Assembly (NCBI RefSeq): GCF_001553785.1
Contig: NZ_LOJP01000001.1
Coordinates: 2,706,971 to 2,760,853 of the forward strand
DNA length: 53,883 nucleotides
Reading direction: 5' to 3'
DNA from: Actinoplanes sp. TFC3
GTDB lineage: Bacteria > Actinomycetota > Actinomycetes > Mycobacteriales > Micromonosporaceae
Part shown: in pieces, positions 43,777 to 51,573 of the stretch
Layout: every line of letters begins with the position of its first letter
How positions within the stretch are numbered: the stretch's first letter is position 1
Translations under genes and position numbers: made by a program
The notes under the pieces: model-generated
Database searches by the model: none
The model's input: the letters and a program-made list of their open reading frames with translations, nothing else
Told to the model about the DNA's origin: nothing

Positions 43777-45483
43777 TCAGTCCTCCAGCCAGAGGTTGGC
43801 CAGGTCGAACCACCGGTCGACGGTGGGCATGGCGATGGCGTGACGCACCCGGGGGCCGCGTACGTGCGGGATCGTCGGGGCGTGCGCCAGAATCGGCACG
43901 ATCGCCGCGTCGTTCATCACCTGCAGGTCGACCTGGTGCCACAACTCGGTGGCGTGGGCCGGGTCCGCTGCCGACAGTGCCTGCTCGATGAGCCGGTCCA
44001 CCGCAGGATTGTGGTAGCCGCCGTAGTTGCTGGTCCCGCGCGAGTCGTTGGTCTGGAACATCGGCTGGATGTAGGCGCGGCCGTTGTTGCCGTACCAATC
44101 CGGGGTCCACGACGCGGCGGTGATGTCCCACAACCCGGCTCGGGCATTCGCCGGGTCCTGCAGGAACGGGTAGTAGCCGGCGTGGCCGAACGAGCGGAAC
44201 TGCACGGTGATGCCGCAGCGGGCGAGGTCCGCCGCGTACGAACTTGCCACCTCGGGGTTGGCATCGACATCGCGGTGTGCCGCTATGAGCGTGAGCCCGT
44301 CGGGGTATCCAGCTTTGGCCAGTAACCACCGTGCGCGCTCGGGATCGCCGCGGTCGCCCGGCGTCGGGTACAGATCGAAGTCGTGGTGGCCGTCGTTGCC
44401 CGGCGGAATCGCACTGTGCGCCGGACGCATGACGGTGCCCGCCTCGAGTTTGTCGTAGATCTCGGCGATGGCGACCTTGTCGATCGCATACGCGATTGCC
44501 TGCCGGACCCGGCGTTTGCTCATTGCCGCGTTCTGGTTGGGGCTGCGCATGTTGAACACGAGGTACGGATTGAGCGCGTACCCCAGGTCGTTGCCGGGAT
44601 CCGTGGGGTTGGCGTCGTAGGGCTCGGTGATGGGCGACGCCCAGGACAGGTCGGCGCCCCCACCGGCGATCATCTGGCCGACCTGCTCCGGAGTGGCGTG
44701 CTCCATCGTCACCTCGACACCGTCGAGATACTGATGGCGTACCGGGTCGGCGGCCGGTGACCACACCGGATTACGGTCCAGCCGGATCCGCCGGCCGTGG
44801 GCGTAGTGGGTGATGCGGTACGGACCGTTGGAGCGCACCGCGGCGCGGAACTCATCGCTGTCGGGGACGAAGGTGTCGTACTCCACGGGGGCGGCGGAGG
44901 CGAACGTCAGCGCCAGGATGTTGAGGAAGTCGTTGGCCGGGCGCAGCAGGCGGAACTGGATGGTGGTCTCGTCGAGCGCACGGATACCGGCGATGTCGTT
45001 GTCGTTCTGGAACGCGGCGAGGCGCTGGGCGTGGGCTCCGGCGAGTCCGGTTTGGCTGGCGTACCGCTCGCAGTACTCGGCCATGCCCCGGATCGTGCTG
45101 GTGAAGTAGCCGATGGCACCGCTGGTGGAAACCGGGTTGCCGAGGCGTTTGAAGCCGCGCACGAAGTCGTACGCGGTGACCGGCCGCGGCGGACTGGTGT
45201 CCCAGAGCACGTCCGGGCGCAGCGTGATGGTGTACACGGTGCGATCGGCGCTCAGCCCACCGTTGGCCCGGGTGGGCACTTCGGCCGCGACATCGGGCAC
45301 CGGCGTGATCGCCGAGGGATCGCGCAGGTCCTCCAGCGAGCGGTAGGTGAACAGTTGCCGGGCGAACAGCCGGATGATTTGCCCGCCGAGAGCGTAGTAG
45401 GCGCAGACCGGATCGAGATGGTCCATGCTGCCGGGCCCGTAGAGGCGCAGGACGCCGCCGTAGCGCGGTTGGGTGTCGCTCAT
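43777..45483 (-). CDS. Oligopeptide-binding-type (SBP_bac_5) protein without signal peptide, copy 1
   Basis: A 568-residue homologue of its downstream neighbour, equally lacking any leader: MSDTQPRYGGVLRLYGPGS. Shared landmarks are LDPVCAYYALGGQIIRLFAR, RPDVLWDTSPP, SNGPYRITHYAHG, VRQAIAYAIDKVAIAEI and DITAASWTPDWYGNNG. Codon 387 is TTA (44325-44323). The only way to lengthen the N-terminus would be to enter the end of the aminotransferase gene 23 bp upstream, and that extension shows no hydrophobic core. The pair therefore looks like a duplicated cytosolic version of a normally secreted fold. Members of this fold bind peptides, antibiotics or metals in a buried cleft. Confidence 0.88.
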   Translation of the reverse strand: MSDTQPRYGGVLRLYGPGSMDHLDPVCAYYALGGQIIRLFARQLFTYRSLEDLRDPSAITPVPDVAAEVPTRANGGLSADRTVYTITLRPDVLWDTSPPRPVTAYDFVRGFKRLGNPVSTSGAIGYFTSTIRGMAEYCERYASQTGLAGAHAQRLAAFQNDNDIAGIRALDETTIQFRLLRPANDFLNILALTFASAAPVEYDTFVPDSDEFRAAVRSNGPYRITHYAHGRRIRLDRNPVWSPAADPVRHQYLDGVEVTMEHATPEQVGQMIAGGGADLSWASPITEPYDANPTDPGNDLGYALNPYLVFNMRSPNQNAAMSKRRVRQAIAYAIDKVAIAEIYDKLEAGTVMRPAHSAIPPGNDGHHDFDLYPTPGDRGDPERARWLLAKAGYPDGLTLIAAHRDVDANPEVASSYAADLARCGITVQFRSFGHAGYYPFLQDPANARAGLWDITAASWTPDWYGNNGRAYIQPMFQTNDSRGTSNYGGYHNPAVDRLIEQALSAADPAHATELWHQVDLQVMNDAAIVPILAHAPTIPHVRGPRVRHAIAMPTVDRWFDLANLWLED

Positions 45484-45506
45484 CGTTGCCTCCGTGCGCA
45501 CAGGGA

Positions 45507-46826
45507 TCAGGACAACTGCGCGGCCAGCCGTACGACGGCCCGCAACGCCCGGTCGACGTCGTCCTCCGAGTTGAACAGGTGGGTGCAGAAGCGGGCCGCG
45601 TAGCGCATCCGCGCCGATCCGGGAACGTCGAACTCGACCCACCGGATCCAGACCCGGTCCTCCTGCTCGAGGCGGGCCACGAGCGTCTCGAACTTCATGC
45701 CGTCATGGGCATCCTCGCCGGCCCGGAACGGATGGAACGTGGTGAGCGGCGAGTTGAGCCGTTCGTCGGCGGTGGGGGAATACAGCGCCTGCGGGCCGAG
45801 CGTCTCGGCGATGCGCCGCTTGGCGTAGCGGCCCAGCTCCAGCACGCGCTCCTGGATGCGGTTACGGCCGATCATGTTCCAGATCTCGCACGCCCGGGCC
45901 AGGGCGGCGGCGCGGGCCACGCTGGCGCTGCCGGCGCTCTGCAGGTAGTCACCGATGTTGTTGGTGGCAGTGGTGTCCGGGTGTGAGCGCGGTGGCGGTG
46001 CGCCCTCCAGCGGATACCACGTGGAGATGACCGGCCAGAAGACCGGCAGCGGCAGGGGGTTGGCCGGGGTCACCCGGTTGCGTACGTAGAGCAGGCCGGT
46101 GCCCAGCGGGCCGCACTGCCATTTGGAACCGGAGCCGACCAGGAAGTCGACACCCAGCTCGCGCAGGTCGCTGTCCAGCATGCCGGGCAGCAGCGCGCCG
46201 TCGACAACGGTGATGATGCCCCGGCGCTGGGCCATCGTGCACAGTTGCCGGATCGGCATGCGTACGCCGCCGAACAGGGTCACCGCTGCGAAGAACATCG
46301 CCTTGGTACGAGGCGTGATGGCGGACTCGAACAGGTCCAGGATCTGCTCGGTGGTCACGTCGTAACCGGTCGGCAAGGTGAGTTTGCGGACCTGCACGCC
46401 GTACCGGTTGTGGGCGAGATTGAGGTTGGACAGCACGGAAAAACACTCGTGGGTGGTCGTCAGCACCTCGTCGCCGGCCCGGAAATCGAGGCCCGCCACG
46501 ATGCGGGCCATGCCCTCGGTGGCGTTGTGGCAGATGACCATCTCGTCCTGCGCGACCCCGAAGTCGGCGGCGATCGCTGCCCGGTCCTGCGGATAAAGGC
46601 TCGGCGGGTAGATGTTGGCCAGGCTGCCGGTCCACTCGCGGGTCACCCGGGTGTAGGTGTCCAGGACCGCGTGCGGCATCACGCCGACGGTGCCCGAGTT
46701 GAGGTGGGCCGTGCCGTGATCGAGGGGGAAAAGGTCTCTGATCCGCTCCCACGGGGCTGCATGCAGCCCTGCGGGGGACGGTTCGAGGTCTGGATGGGCG
46801 GCTGGGGGTGCCTCTCGCTGCAGCAC
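45507..46826 (-). CDS. Class V aminotransferase-fold PLP enzyme (isopenicillin N epimerase-like)
   Basis: A 439-residue PLP enzyme opening the minus-strand operon. HLNSGTVGVMPHAVLDTYT is the N-terminal motif of isopenicillin N epimerase-like proteins, VICHNATEGMARIVAG binds the phosphate, VVDGALLPGMLDSDLRELG carries the cofactor Asp and GSGSKWQCGPLGTG the Schiff-base lysine. Relatives epimerise, desulfurate or eliminate from amino acids; there is no SufS-type catalytic HCA motif here. The GTG start has an excellent GGAGGAGGAG site. Divergent from the unrecognised gene at 47060. Its substrate is unknown; an amino-acid-derived building block or sulfur elimination are possibilities. Confidence 0.88.
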   Translation of the reverse strand: MLQREAPPAAHPDLEPSPAGLHAAPWERIRDLFPLDHGTAHLNSGTVGVMPHAVLDTYTRVTREWTGSLANIYPPSLYPQDRAAIAADFGVAQDEMVICHNATEGMARIVAGLDFRAGDEVLTTTHECFSVLSNLNLAHNRYGVQVRKLTLPTGYDVTTEQILDLFESAITPRTKAMFFAAVTLFGGVRMPIRQLCTMAQRRGIITVVDGALLPGMLDSDLRELGVDFLVGSGSKWQCGPLGTGLLYVRNRVTPANPLPLPVFWPVISTWYPLEGAPPPRSHPDTTATNNIGDYLQSAGSASVARAAALARACEIWNMIGRNRIQERVLELGRYAKRRIAETLGPQALYSPTADERLNSPLTTFHPFRAGEDAHDGMKFETLVARLEQEDRVWIRWVEFDVPGSARMRYAARFCTHLFNSEDDVDRALRAVVRLAAQLS

Positions 46827-46873
46827 TGCTGCTCCTCCTCCATGACGACGCGGACCGAGATTACCATAGGATA

Positions 46874-46888
46874 ATCAAGTAAATTGAT
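46874..46888. promoter_or_regulatory. Inverted repeat ATCAA-GTAAA-TTGAT
   Basis: Perfect 5-bp arms lie in the 233-bp AT-rich divergent gap, about 48 bp upstream of the aminotransferase operon start. A further AT-rich patch, TTGACC (46976) followed by TATAGT (46997), lies on the other side and could be the promoter of the gene at 47060, though its 15-bp spacing is short. Confidence 0.45.
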
Positions 46889-47059
46889 CATCAACGACCG
46901 TGGGCGCCAGTCGATAGCGACGCTATCTGGTTCCCATGCAGGAGGTTGCACCCGCACTATCGGAAGTCTGGGTCGTTGACCGTCACTTTAGAAATATATA
47001 GTTTTTGGGTCACGGGCCCACTCGGGTCACAGACTGCCAAGCTCATGGAGGTGTTCGCG

Positions 47060-48262
47060 TTGAGCGGTGTGCGCGAGACGTACGAGTCGCTGAATCTCGA
47101 ACCGAAGCCCATCCGTCCGCACATCCTGGCGGCGGCGACGGTGGTGTTCGGCGACGACTACTACTCAGGGCGTCGTGAGACGATCAACCTGTCCGGGTTC
47201 GTCCAGTTGAACAAGTGGCCCATGCCGGGCTTTGAGCACCGGGTCGACGAGAAGGGCTACGCCGAGTTCGAGACCGAGCTCATCAGCGCCCCCGAGGTCG
47301 GCATCAAGGGCTTCAGCTACGAGCTCGACGACCGGATCCAGGTCCTGTCCAACCCGTTCCTGCCCAACAGCGGCCACGTCCGGCAGATCGTGCCGGGCAA
47401 GAACTTCCCCGCGGAGTTCTACATCCGCCGCTTCGGCATCCTGGAGTCCAGCACGCTGCGGCTGGCCCACCGCAATGTCATCGACATCTACGGTGTGGTC
47501 GACCACGTGCCGCCCTTCAAGAAGCCGCTGACCGGCCCCTACAACGGCAAGCCGCGCGGTGACGGTCCGTTCGAGGTCGCTCAGGCCGTCAACGTCGTGC
47601 GCGGCACCACCCTCCCCGAGGCGTGGTACCCGTCGAACGACAACAACGAGCCGGTTGGCATCACGCCCAACCTGTTCTTCGCCCCGAGCGCCGGCCCCTG
47701 CATGTCCATGCTGGTCGACCCGTCCATGATCATGCAGACCAGCATGGAGGGCCGGGTCTCGCTCGAGGTGAACGGCAAGACCGTGCACGTCGACCTCGCC
47801 GGCGACCACCTCAAGGCCGGTGGCGCCGAGGTTCTGCTGTTCGCCCCCGACAAGCACGACGAGGGCCCGGGCGTGCTCGCCCAGCTGGCCCGCGTCGCGG
47901 TCGTCGGGCACAGCCCCGAGCTCGGTGGCCGGGTCATGCTGCGCGCAAGCTGGCCGCGGGTCTCCGGCGGAACGCTGGGCGACGGCTCCGAGGACAGCCT
48001 CAGCCGCGTCAGCTTCCCCAGCGACCTGCACATCGACGCCGAGTTCGAGCTTGTGACCCCGCGCGAGACGCTGTATGCGACGAACGCGGTGCACATCAAC
48101 GGCAAGCTGCGTGACATGGACGCCACGGGCACCGAGCTGACGCTCGATGGCACGGACACGGCGCTGGTCACCACGGACGGCCAGGCTCGTGGCCGGCTGA
48201 CCGGTGTCACCCTGGTGATGCGTGAGGCGACCGTCGGCGAGACCGCTGCGGTCAACATCTGA
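47060..48262 (+). CDS. Large unrecognised soluble protein, probable TTG start
   Basis: A 400-residue beta-rich acidic protein with no signal peptide, membrane segment or motif I can name. Recognisable stretches are RRETINLSGFVQLNKWPMPG, EVGIKGFSYELDDRIQVLSNP, NLFFAPSAGPCMSMLVDPSM and a C-terminal ETLYATNAVHINGKLRDMD. The N- and C-terminal halves could be related domains (sheet-rich, each carrying a glycine-aspartate turn), but the similarity is weak. I chose TTG (giving SGVRETYESLNLEP) because GGAGG lies 8 bp upstream; ATG at 47045 and starts as far back as 46946 are alternatives. It is monocistronic, closed by a perfect hairpin. Long AT-rich upstream DNA suggests a strong dedicated promoter. 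Confidence 0.8.
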   Translation: MSGVRETYESLNLEPKPIRPHILAAATVVFGDDYYSGRRETINLSGFVQLNKWPMPGFEHRVDEKGYAEFETELISAPEVGIKGFSYELDDRIQVLSNPFLPNSGHVRQIVPGKNFPAEFYIRRFGILESSTLRLAHRNVIDIYGVVDHVPPFKKPLTGPYNGKPRGDGPFEVAQAVNVVRGTTLPEAWYPSNDNNEPVGITPNLFFAPSAGPCMSMLVDPSMIMQTSMEGRVSLEVNGKTVHVDLAGDHLKAGGAEVLLFAPDKHDEGPGVLAQLARVAVVGHSPELGGRVMLRASWPRVSGGTLGDGSEDSLSRVSFPSDLHIDAEFELVTPRETLYATNAVHINGKLRDMDATGTELTLDGTDTALVTTDGQARGRLTGVTLVMREATVGETAAVNI

Positions 48263-48269
48263 GCATCGC

Positions 48270-48315
48270 GCCTGCCGCGTCCCTCTCCGGCGCACCGGAG
48301 AGGGACGCGGCAGGC
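48270..48315 (+). terminator. Perfect 21-bp stem terminator
   Basis: A perfect stem whose left arm (48270-48290) begins GCCTGCCGCGTCCC and ends CTCCGG pairs completely with 48295-48315 around a CGCA loop, starting 8 bp after the stop of the unrecognised gene. It insulates that gene from the propeller gene downstream. Confidence 0.93.
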
Positions 48316-48350
48316 TGGGCCCGCCGTCGGTACGGACTCGGGGGTTAGTG

Positions 48351-48986
48351 ATGCCGTTGTTGGTGAACACCGTCCGAGACATCCGGGTACGAGGACTGCA
48401 GCTCTGCGGTCTCACCTGGTCCGGCGACTACTTGTGGTATTCCGAGGCGTATTCCGGCCGCATCTGCGCCATTGATCCCGTCTCCGGTACCGCCGCGCAC
48501 ACTGTGCCGTGCGCGCAGGTCCGCACCGATCTCACCACCGTCGACGGCAACCTGCTGCAGGTGGCCACCGCCGAACGCGTGCTGCGGGCCATCGACCCGG
48601 ACACCGGCGAGGTAGCGTACGAGTTCGCCAACCCCCGCCCCGGTAAGAAGCTGTGCGGCCTGGAGGCGACCCGTGAGGGACTCTGGCTGGGATACGAGGA
48701 TCTGCGGCGCGTCGACCTGCGTGACCGGGACGGGACCCTGCTGCGCACCTTCGCTATCAGCCGAGCCGTCGCCGGGCTCACCGTTACCGATCGCTACCTG
48801 CTGTACGCCGATCATGCCGGTGCAAGCCTGACCGTTGTTGACATCGTCACCGGGCGGGAGCTGGTCTCGTACGGTGTGGTGGGCAACCCTACCGGGCTGA
48901 CCTGGGACGGCGAACTGGTGTGGTACTGCGATCACCGCGATCTGCGGCTCTGCGCGGTGGCGCTGCCCGGTCTGGTACAACGCTGA
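48351..48986 (+). CDS. Small cytosolic beta-propeller-like protein, paralogue 3 of 3
   Basis: A 211-residue close relative of the protein at 8153. It shares VRDIxVR, LCGLTWSGDYLWYSEAYSG, the PCA-x-DLTT blade, ANPRPGKKLCGLEATREGLW and NPTGLTWDGELVWYCDH. Five ~40-residue blade units cover the whole chain, with no signal peptide. A GTG lies immediately before the ATG; GGGGG upstream is the probable ribosome site. The stop overlaps the start of the nucleotidylyltransferase as TGATG, so the two are coupled. The same propeller type is thus joined to three different partners in the window: a methyltransferase/UbiB kinase, a binding-protein pair and a sugar enzyme. Confidence 0.86.
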   Translation: MPLLVNTVRDIRVRGLQLCGLTWSGDYLWYSEAYSGRICAIDPVSGTAAHTVPCAQVRTDLTTVDGNLLQVATAERVLRAIDPDTGEVAYEFANPRPGKKLCGLEATREGLWLGYEDLRRVDLRDRDGTLLRTFAISRAVAGLTVTDRYLLYADHAGASLTVVDIVTGRELVSYGVVGNPTGLTWDGELVWYCDHRDLRLCAVALPGLVQR

Positions 48987-49891
48987 TGACCACGCGCGCC
49001 CTGTTGCTGGCTGGAGGCACCGGCACCCGGCTGTGGCCGTTGACCCGCACGGTGTCGAAGCACCTGCTGCCGGTCCACGACAAGCCGATGATCCACTACC
49101 CGCTGGCCACGCTGCTCAGCCTGGGCGTCAGCGACATCCTCGTCGTCACGACACCCCGGGACCTCCCGCAATACCGGCGTCTGCTGGGTGATGGCGAGGC
49201 GTGGGGGGTGTCCCTGAGCTACGCCGTGCAGGCGCGACCGGAAGGCATCGCCCAGACGCTTGTGCTGGGTGAGCACTTCATCGCCGGCCGCCCGGTGCTG
49301 ATGGCCCTGGGCGACAACGTGTTCCACGGCCCCCTGCCTCCGGACTTTCCCGGCCCGCCGTACGGTGCCCGCCTCATCTCCGCGCGGGTCAGCGACCCCC
49401 GGCGCTACGGCGTGGTGGAAAGCGACCACGCGGGCCGGGTCCTGTCGGTGCGGGAGAAGCCGGCCCATCCCCAGCCGGGGCAGGCGGTCACCGGTCTCTA
49501 CAGCTTCGACGCTGAGGCGGTGGCGCTGGCCCGCGATCTGCGGCCGGCCCGCCGGGGTGAATTCGAGATCACCTCCGTGCACCAGTGCTACCTCGGCCGG
49601 GGTGCCCTCACCGTGTCCCGGCTACCCGCCCGTACGGTCTGGATCGATGCCGGAACCTTCCCGGATCTCGAACGGGCGACGCGCTACGTCGCCGCCGTCC
49701 AGCACCGCGACGGGGTGCGGGTCGGCTGCGTCGAGGAAGCGGCCTGGCGGTCCGGGCTCATCGACGACGATCGGCTGGAGCGGCTGGCCGCCGGGGCAGG
49801 CGCCCGCGCCTACGGCGACTATCTTCGGGCTCTGCTCGCGCGCGGCCCAGCCGCTCCACCGGTCGCCGGCATCGGCTCTCAGCGGTTGTAG
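48986..49891 (+). CDS. Sugar-1-phosphate nucleotidylyltransferase (RmlA/RfbA-like)
   Basis: A 301-residue enzyme with the nucleotide signature LLAGGTGTRLWPLTRTVSKH (residues 7-26), KPMIHYPLATLL, ALGDNVFHG at the metal site and EFEITSVHQCYL plus TVWIDAGTFPDLERAT in the C-terminal half. Homologues make dTDP-glucose from dTTP and glucose-1-phosphate, the entry step to deoxysugars. No 4,6-dehydratase or later sugar genes are in the window, so they may lie beyond it. The end overlaps the convergent membrane gene by 13 bp. It supports a glycosylated product together with the GT1 enzyme at 36087. Confidence 0.92.
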   Translation: MTTRALLLAGGTGTRLWPLTRTVSKHLLPVHDKPMIHYPLATLLSLGVSDILVVTTPRDLPQYRRLLGDGEAWGVSLSYAVQARPEGIAQTLVLGEHFIAGRPVLMALGDNVFHGPLPPDFPGPPYGARLISARVSDPRRYGVVESDHAGRVLSVREKPAHPQPGQAVTGLYSFDAEAVALARDLRPARRGEFEITSVHQCYLGRGALTVSRLPARTVWIDAGTFPDLERATRYVAAVQHRDGVRVGCVEEAAWRSGLIDDDRLERLAAGAGARAYGDYLRALLARGPAAPPVAGIGSQRL

Positions 49892-50823
49892 GGCAACACA
49901 GGGAACCAGCCACCCGAGAATGTGGACGGCACGCGCAGATCCCAGTAGACCACCGTGAACACGCCGAGCGCGAGCAGCAAGCCGCCGGTGACGATGGCGG
50001 TGGCCCGTGGGCTGCGAGCCAGCCAGCCGGTGAAGCGGCCACGGGTGAGCAGCAGCAGCAAGGCAAACAAGCAGGACACCAGCAGCACATTGCCCAGCGA
50101 CTGGAGCACGAAAGCCAGCGCGCCGTAGAACGGGTTACCGGCCTCCACCGCCCAGTGGAACAGCTTGTTGAACAGCGGATAGGGACGCCCGATCAGGAAG
50201 CCACCGATGAGGGCGCCCAGCGTGATGACACGGGCCGCGGGGCGGTTCCGGAAGACGTCGGGCAGCACCCCCAGCGAGGCCAGACCCAGATACACCAGAG
50301 CAAGACCGATGATGCCGAAGACCACGGAGGACTGCATGAGCCGTACCGGAAAATCGCCGATCCGATCGGTCGACAGTTGCGGCAGGCGAGCGCCCAGCAG
50401 CACGCCGGCAAAGCCGTAGCATGCCGACACCGCAACCATGCCCGCGACCAGCAACCTCATCGGCCGCAACAGAACTCGCCACGTCGCGCGCTGCCCGTGC
50501 ATTTCGTGCGCCTGCAACCGGGTCATCGGGCCGACCGTCGCCGCCATGGCGATGTTGCAGGCCGTGAAGGTGCCGGCGAACCCGGAGACGAAGGCGAACA
50601 GCAACCCGGCGGCCGTACCGGTGATGGCATCATGTTTCGCGTCGTGCCCGAGCACCGTGTTGGCCACGTTGTCACCGATGACCGAGTCCACCAGTTCGAA
50701 CGACCACAACAACGCCATTGCCAAGCCGGCGACCACACTGCCAAGCACGATCCATCCGGTACGCACCGAGTGCGCTGGTTGTGGCGGGACCAGGTTTTGC
50801 TGAGACGGGGTGATCAGCGACAT
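49879..50823 (-). CDS. Polytopic membrane protein, function unknown
   Basis: A 314-residue protein with about seven to eight hydrophobic helices: TGWIVLGSVVAGLAMALLWS, GLLFAFVSGFAGTFTACNIA, LVAGMVAVSACYGFAGVLLG, MQSSVVFGIIGLALVYLGLA and others. FAGTFTACNIAM resembles the Cys-containing helix of CcdA/DsbD thiol-disulfide transporters, and a second Cys (SACYGFAG) lies in the third helix. No TlpA-like partner is seen. The C-terminus (WDLRVPSTFSGGWFPVLPYNR) is probably extracytoplasmic. Transport of reducing power or of the product are both possible. The ATG gives MSLITPSQQNLVPPQ. Confidence in a real membrane gene is high; function is open. Confidence 0.83.
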   Translation of the reverse strand: MSLITPSQQNLVPPQPAHSVRTGWIVLGSVVAGLAMALLWSFELVDSVIGDNVANTVLGHDAKHDAITGTAAGLLFAFVSGFAGTFTACNIAMAATVGPMTRLQAHEMHGQRATWRVLLRPMRLLVAGMVAVSACYGFAGVLLGARLPQLSTDRIGDFPVRLMQSSVVFGIIGLALVYLGLASLGVLPDVFRNRPAARVITLGALIGGFLIGRPYPLFNKLFHWAVEAGNPFYGALAFVLQSLGNVLLVSCLFALLLLLTRGRFTGWLARSPRATAIVTGGLLLALGVFTVVYWDLRVPSTFSGGWFPVLPYNR

Positions 50824-50877
50824 GTGTCCTCCCTCGCAACTGCACAGTGGGATGCGACGAACGTCTACCGCGGTGCC

Positions 50878-51393
50878 TCAGTGCGTACCGGTATGGCCAT
50901 AACGCCCGGATACGAACAGCAGCGGACTCCCACCCGAGCGGTACAGCGAGCACACGTGCCCCACGACGATGGTGTGATCACCCGCTTCATAGCGGTTCCT
51001 GACCTCACACTCGAAGTGCGCCAGCGCCCCGGCGATCAGCGGTACGCCGGTGTGCGACCCCGGAACCGTTGCGGTGCAACGAAACTGAGCCATGCCGGTG
51101 GGCCGGCCAGGATTACTGAAGTAGGCCGCGAGGTCGCGCTGGTGCTCGGCCAGCACGGAAATGCCGAAGGCTGTGCCCGAGGCGAGCAGCCCATGCATCT
51201 GGGCTTTGCTGTGCACGCACACCAGCAGCAGCGGAGGCGACAGCGACACCGAGGCAAAGGAATTCGCCGTCATGCCGTGCGCGGCGGGCCCTCCGACGGT
51301 GACCACCGTGACCCCGGTCGCGAAGCTCGCGAAGGCGTCGCGCAACGCCCGGCTGTCGACCCGCTGCGCTGACCGTACGACCTGCCCGCTCAC
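50878..51393 (-). CDS. Flavin reductase (HpaC/SgcE6-like)
   Basis: A 171-residue flavin reductase with the standard fold markers: ALRDAFASFATGVTVVTVGG, GMTANSFASVSLSPPLLLVC, AFGISVLAEHQRDLAAYFS and an ending LLFVSGRYG. Such enzymes deliver reduced FMN or FAD to two-component monooxygenases; SgcE6 does so in the C-1027 pathway. The GTG start (VSGQVVRSAQRVDSR) follows a GTGGGGG site; upstream sequence in frame is low-complexity and unlikely to be coding. The oxygenase partner is not in the window. It lies 54 bp upstream of the membrane protein gene on the same strand. Confidence 0.9.
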   Translation of the reverse strand: MSGQVVRSAQRVDSRALRDAFASFATGVTVVTVGGPAAHGMTANSFASVSLSPPLLLVCVHSKAQMHGLLASGTAFGISVLAEHQRDLAAYFSNPGRPTGMAQFRCTATVPGSHTGVPLIAGALAHFECEVRNRYEAGDHTIVVGHVCSLYRSGGSPLLFVSGRYGHTGTH

Positions 51394-51573
51394 GTGGCCC
51401 CCACCCGTCGCCCGCTCGTCTGCTTCAGCCTCGCTCCTGAAACCCCGGGCGCGCCCTTCGAGATTGCGGTTCTTCGGGCGACCGGCCGGACGAAGGCGCC
51501 ACAGGAACTCGCTGCGGCCAGGTCGGCGGCACGGCGGGGGCGGGCGACCGCCGTCGGGAATCATGGTGGTCTC

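Noticed and set aside
43775..44764. N-terminal extension of the second substrate-binding protein
   Set aside because: The frame is open for 330 codons upstream but runs through the other binding-protein gene and has no leader-like hydrophobic core. The ATG at 43774 with GGAGGA and the matching homologue N-terminus fix the start.
45484..45642. Possible signal-peptide extension of the first substrate-binding protein
   Set aside because: The extension lies mostly inside the preceding aminotransferase gene and is Arg/Gly/Pro-rich without a hydrophobic helix or lipobox.
46946..47059. Longer N-terminus for the unrecognised protein at 47060
   Set aside because: The region looks like a promoter (TTGACC, TATAGT, AT-rich) and lacks a ribosome site, while TTG 47060 has GGAGG at good spacing. 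This remains a preference rather than proof.
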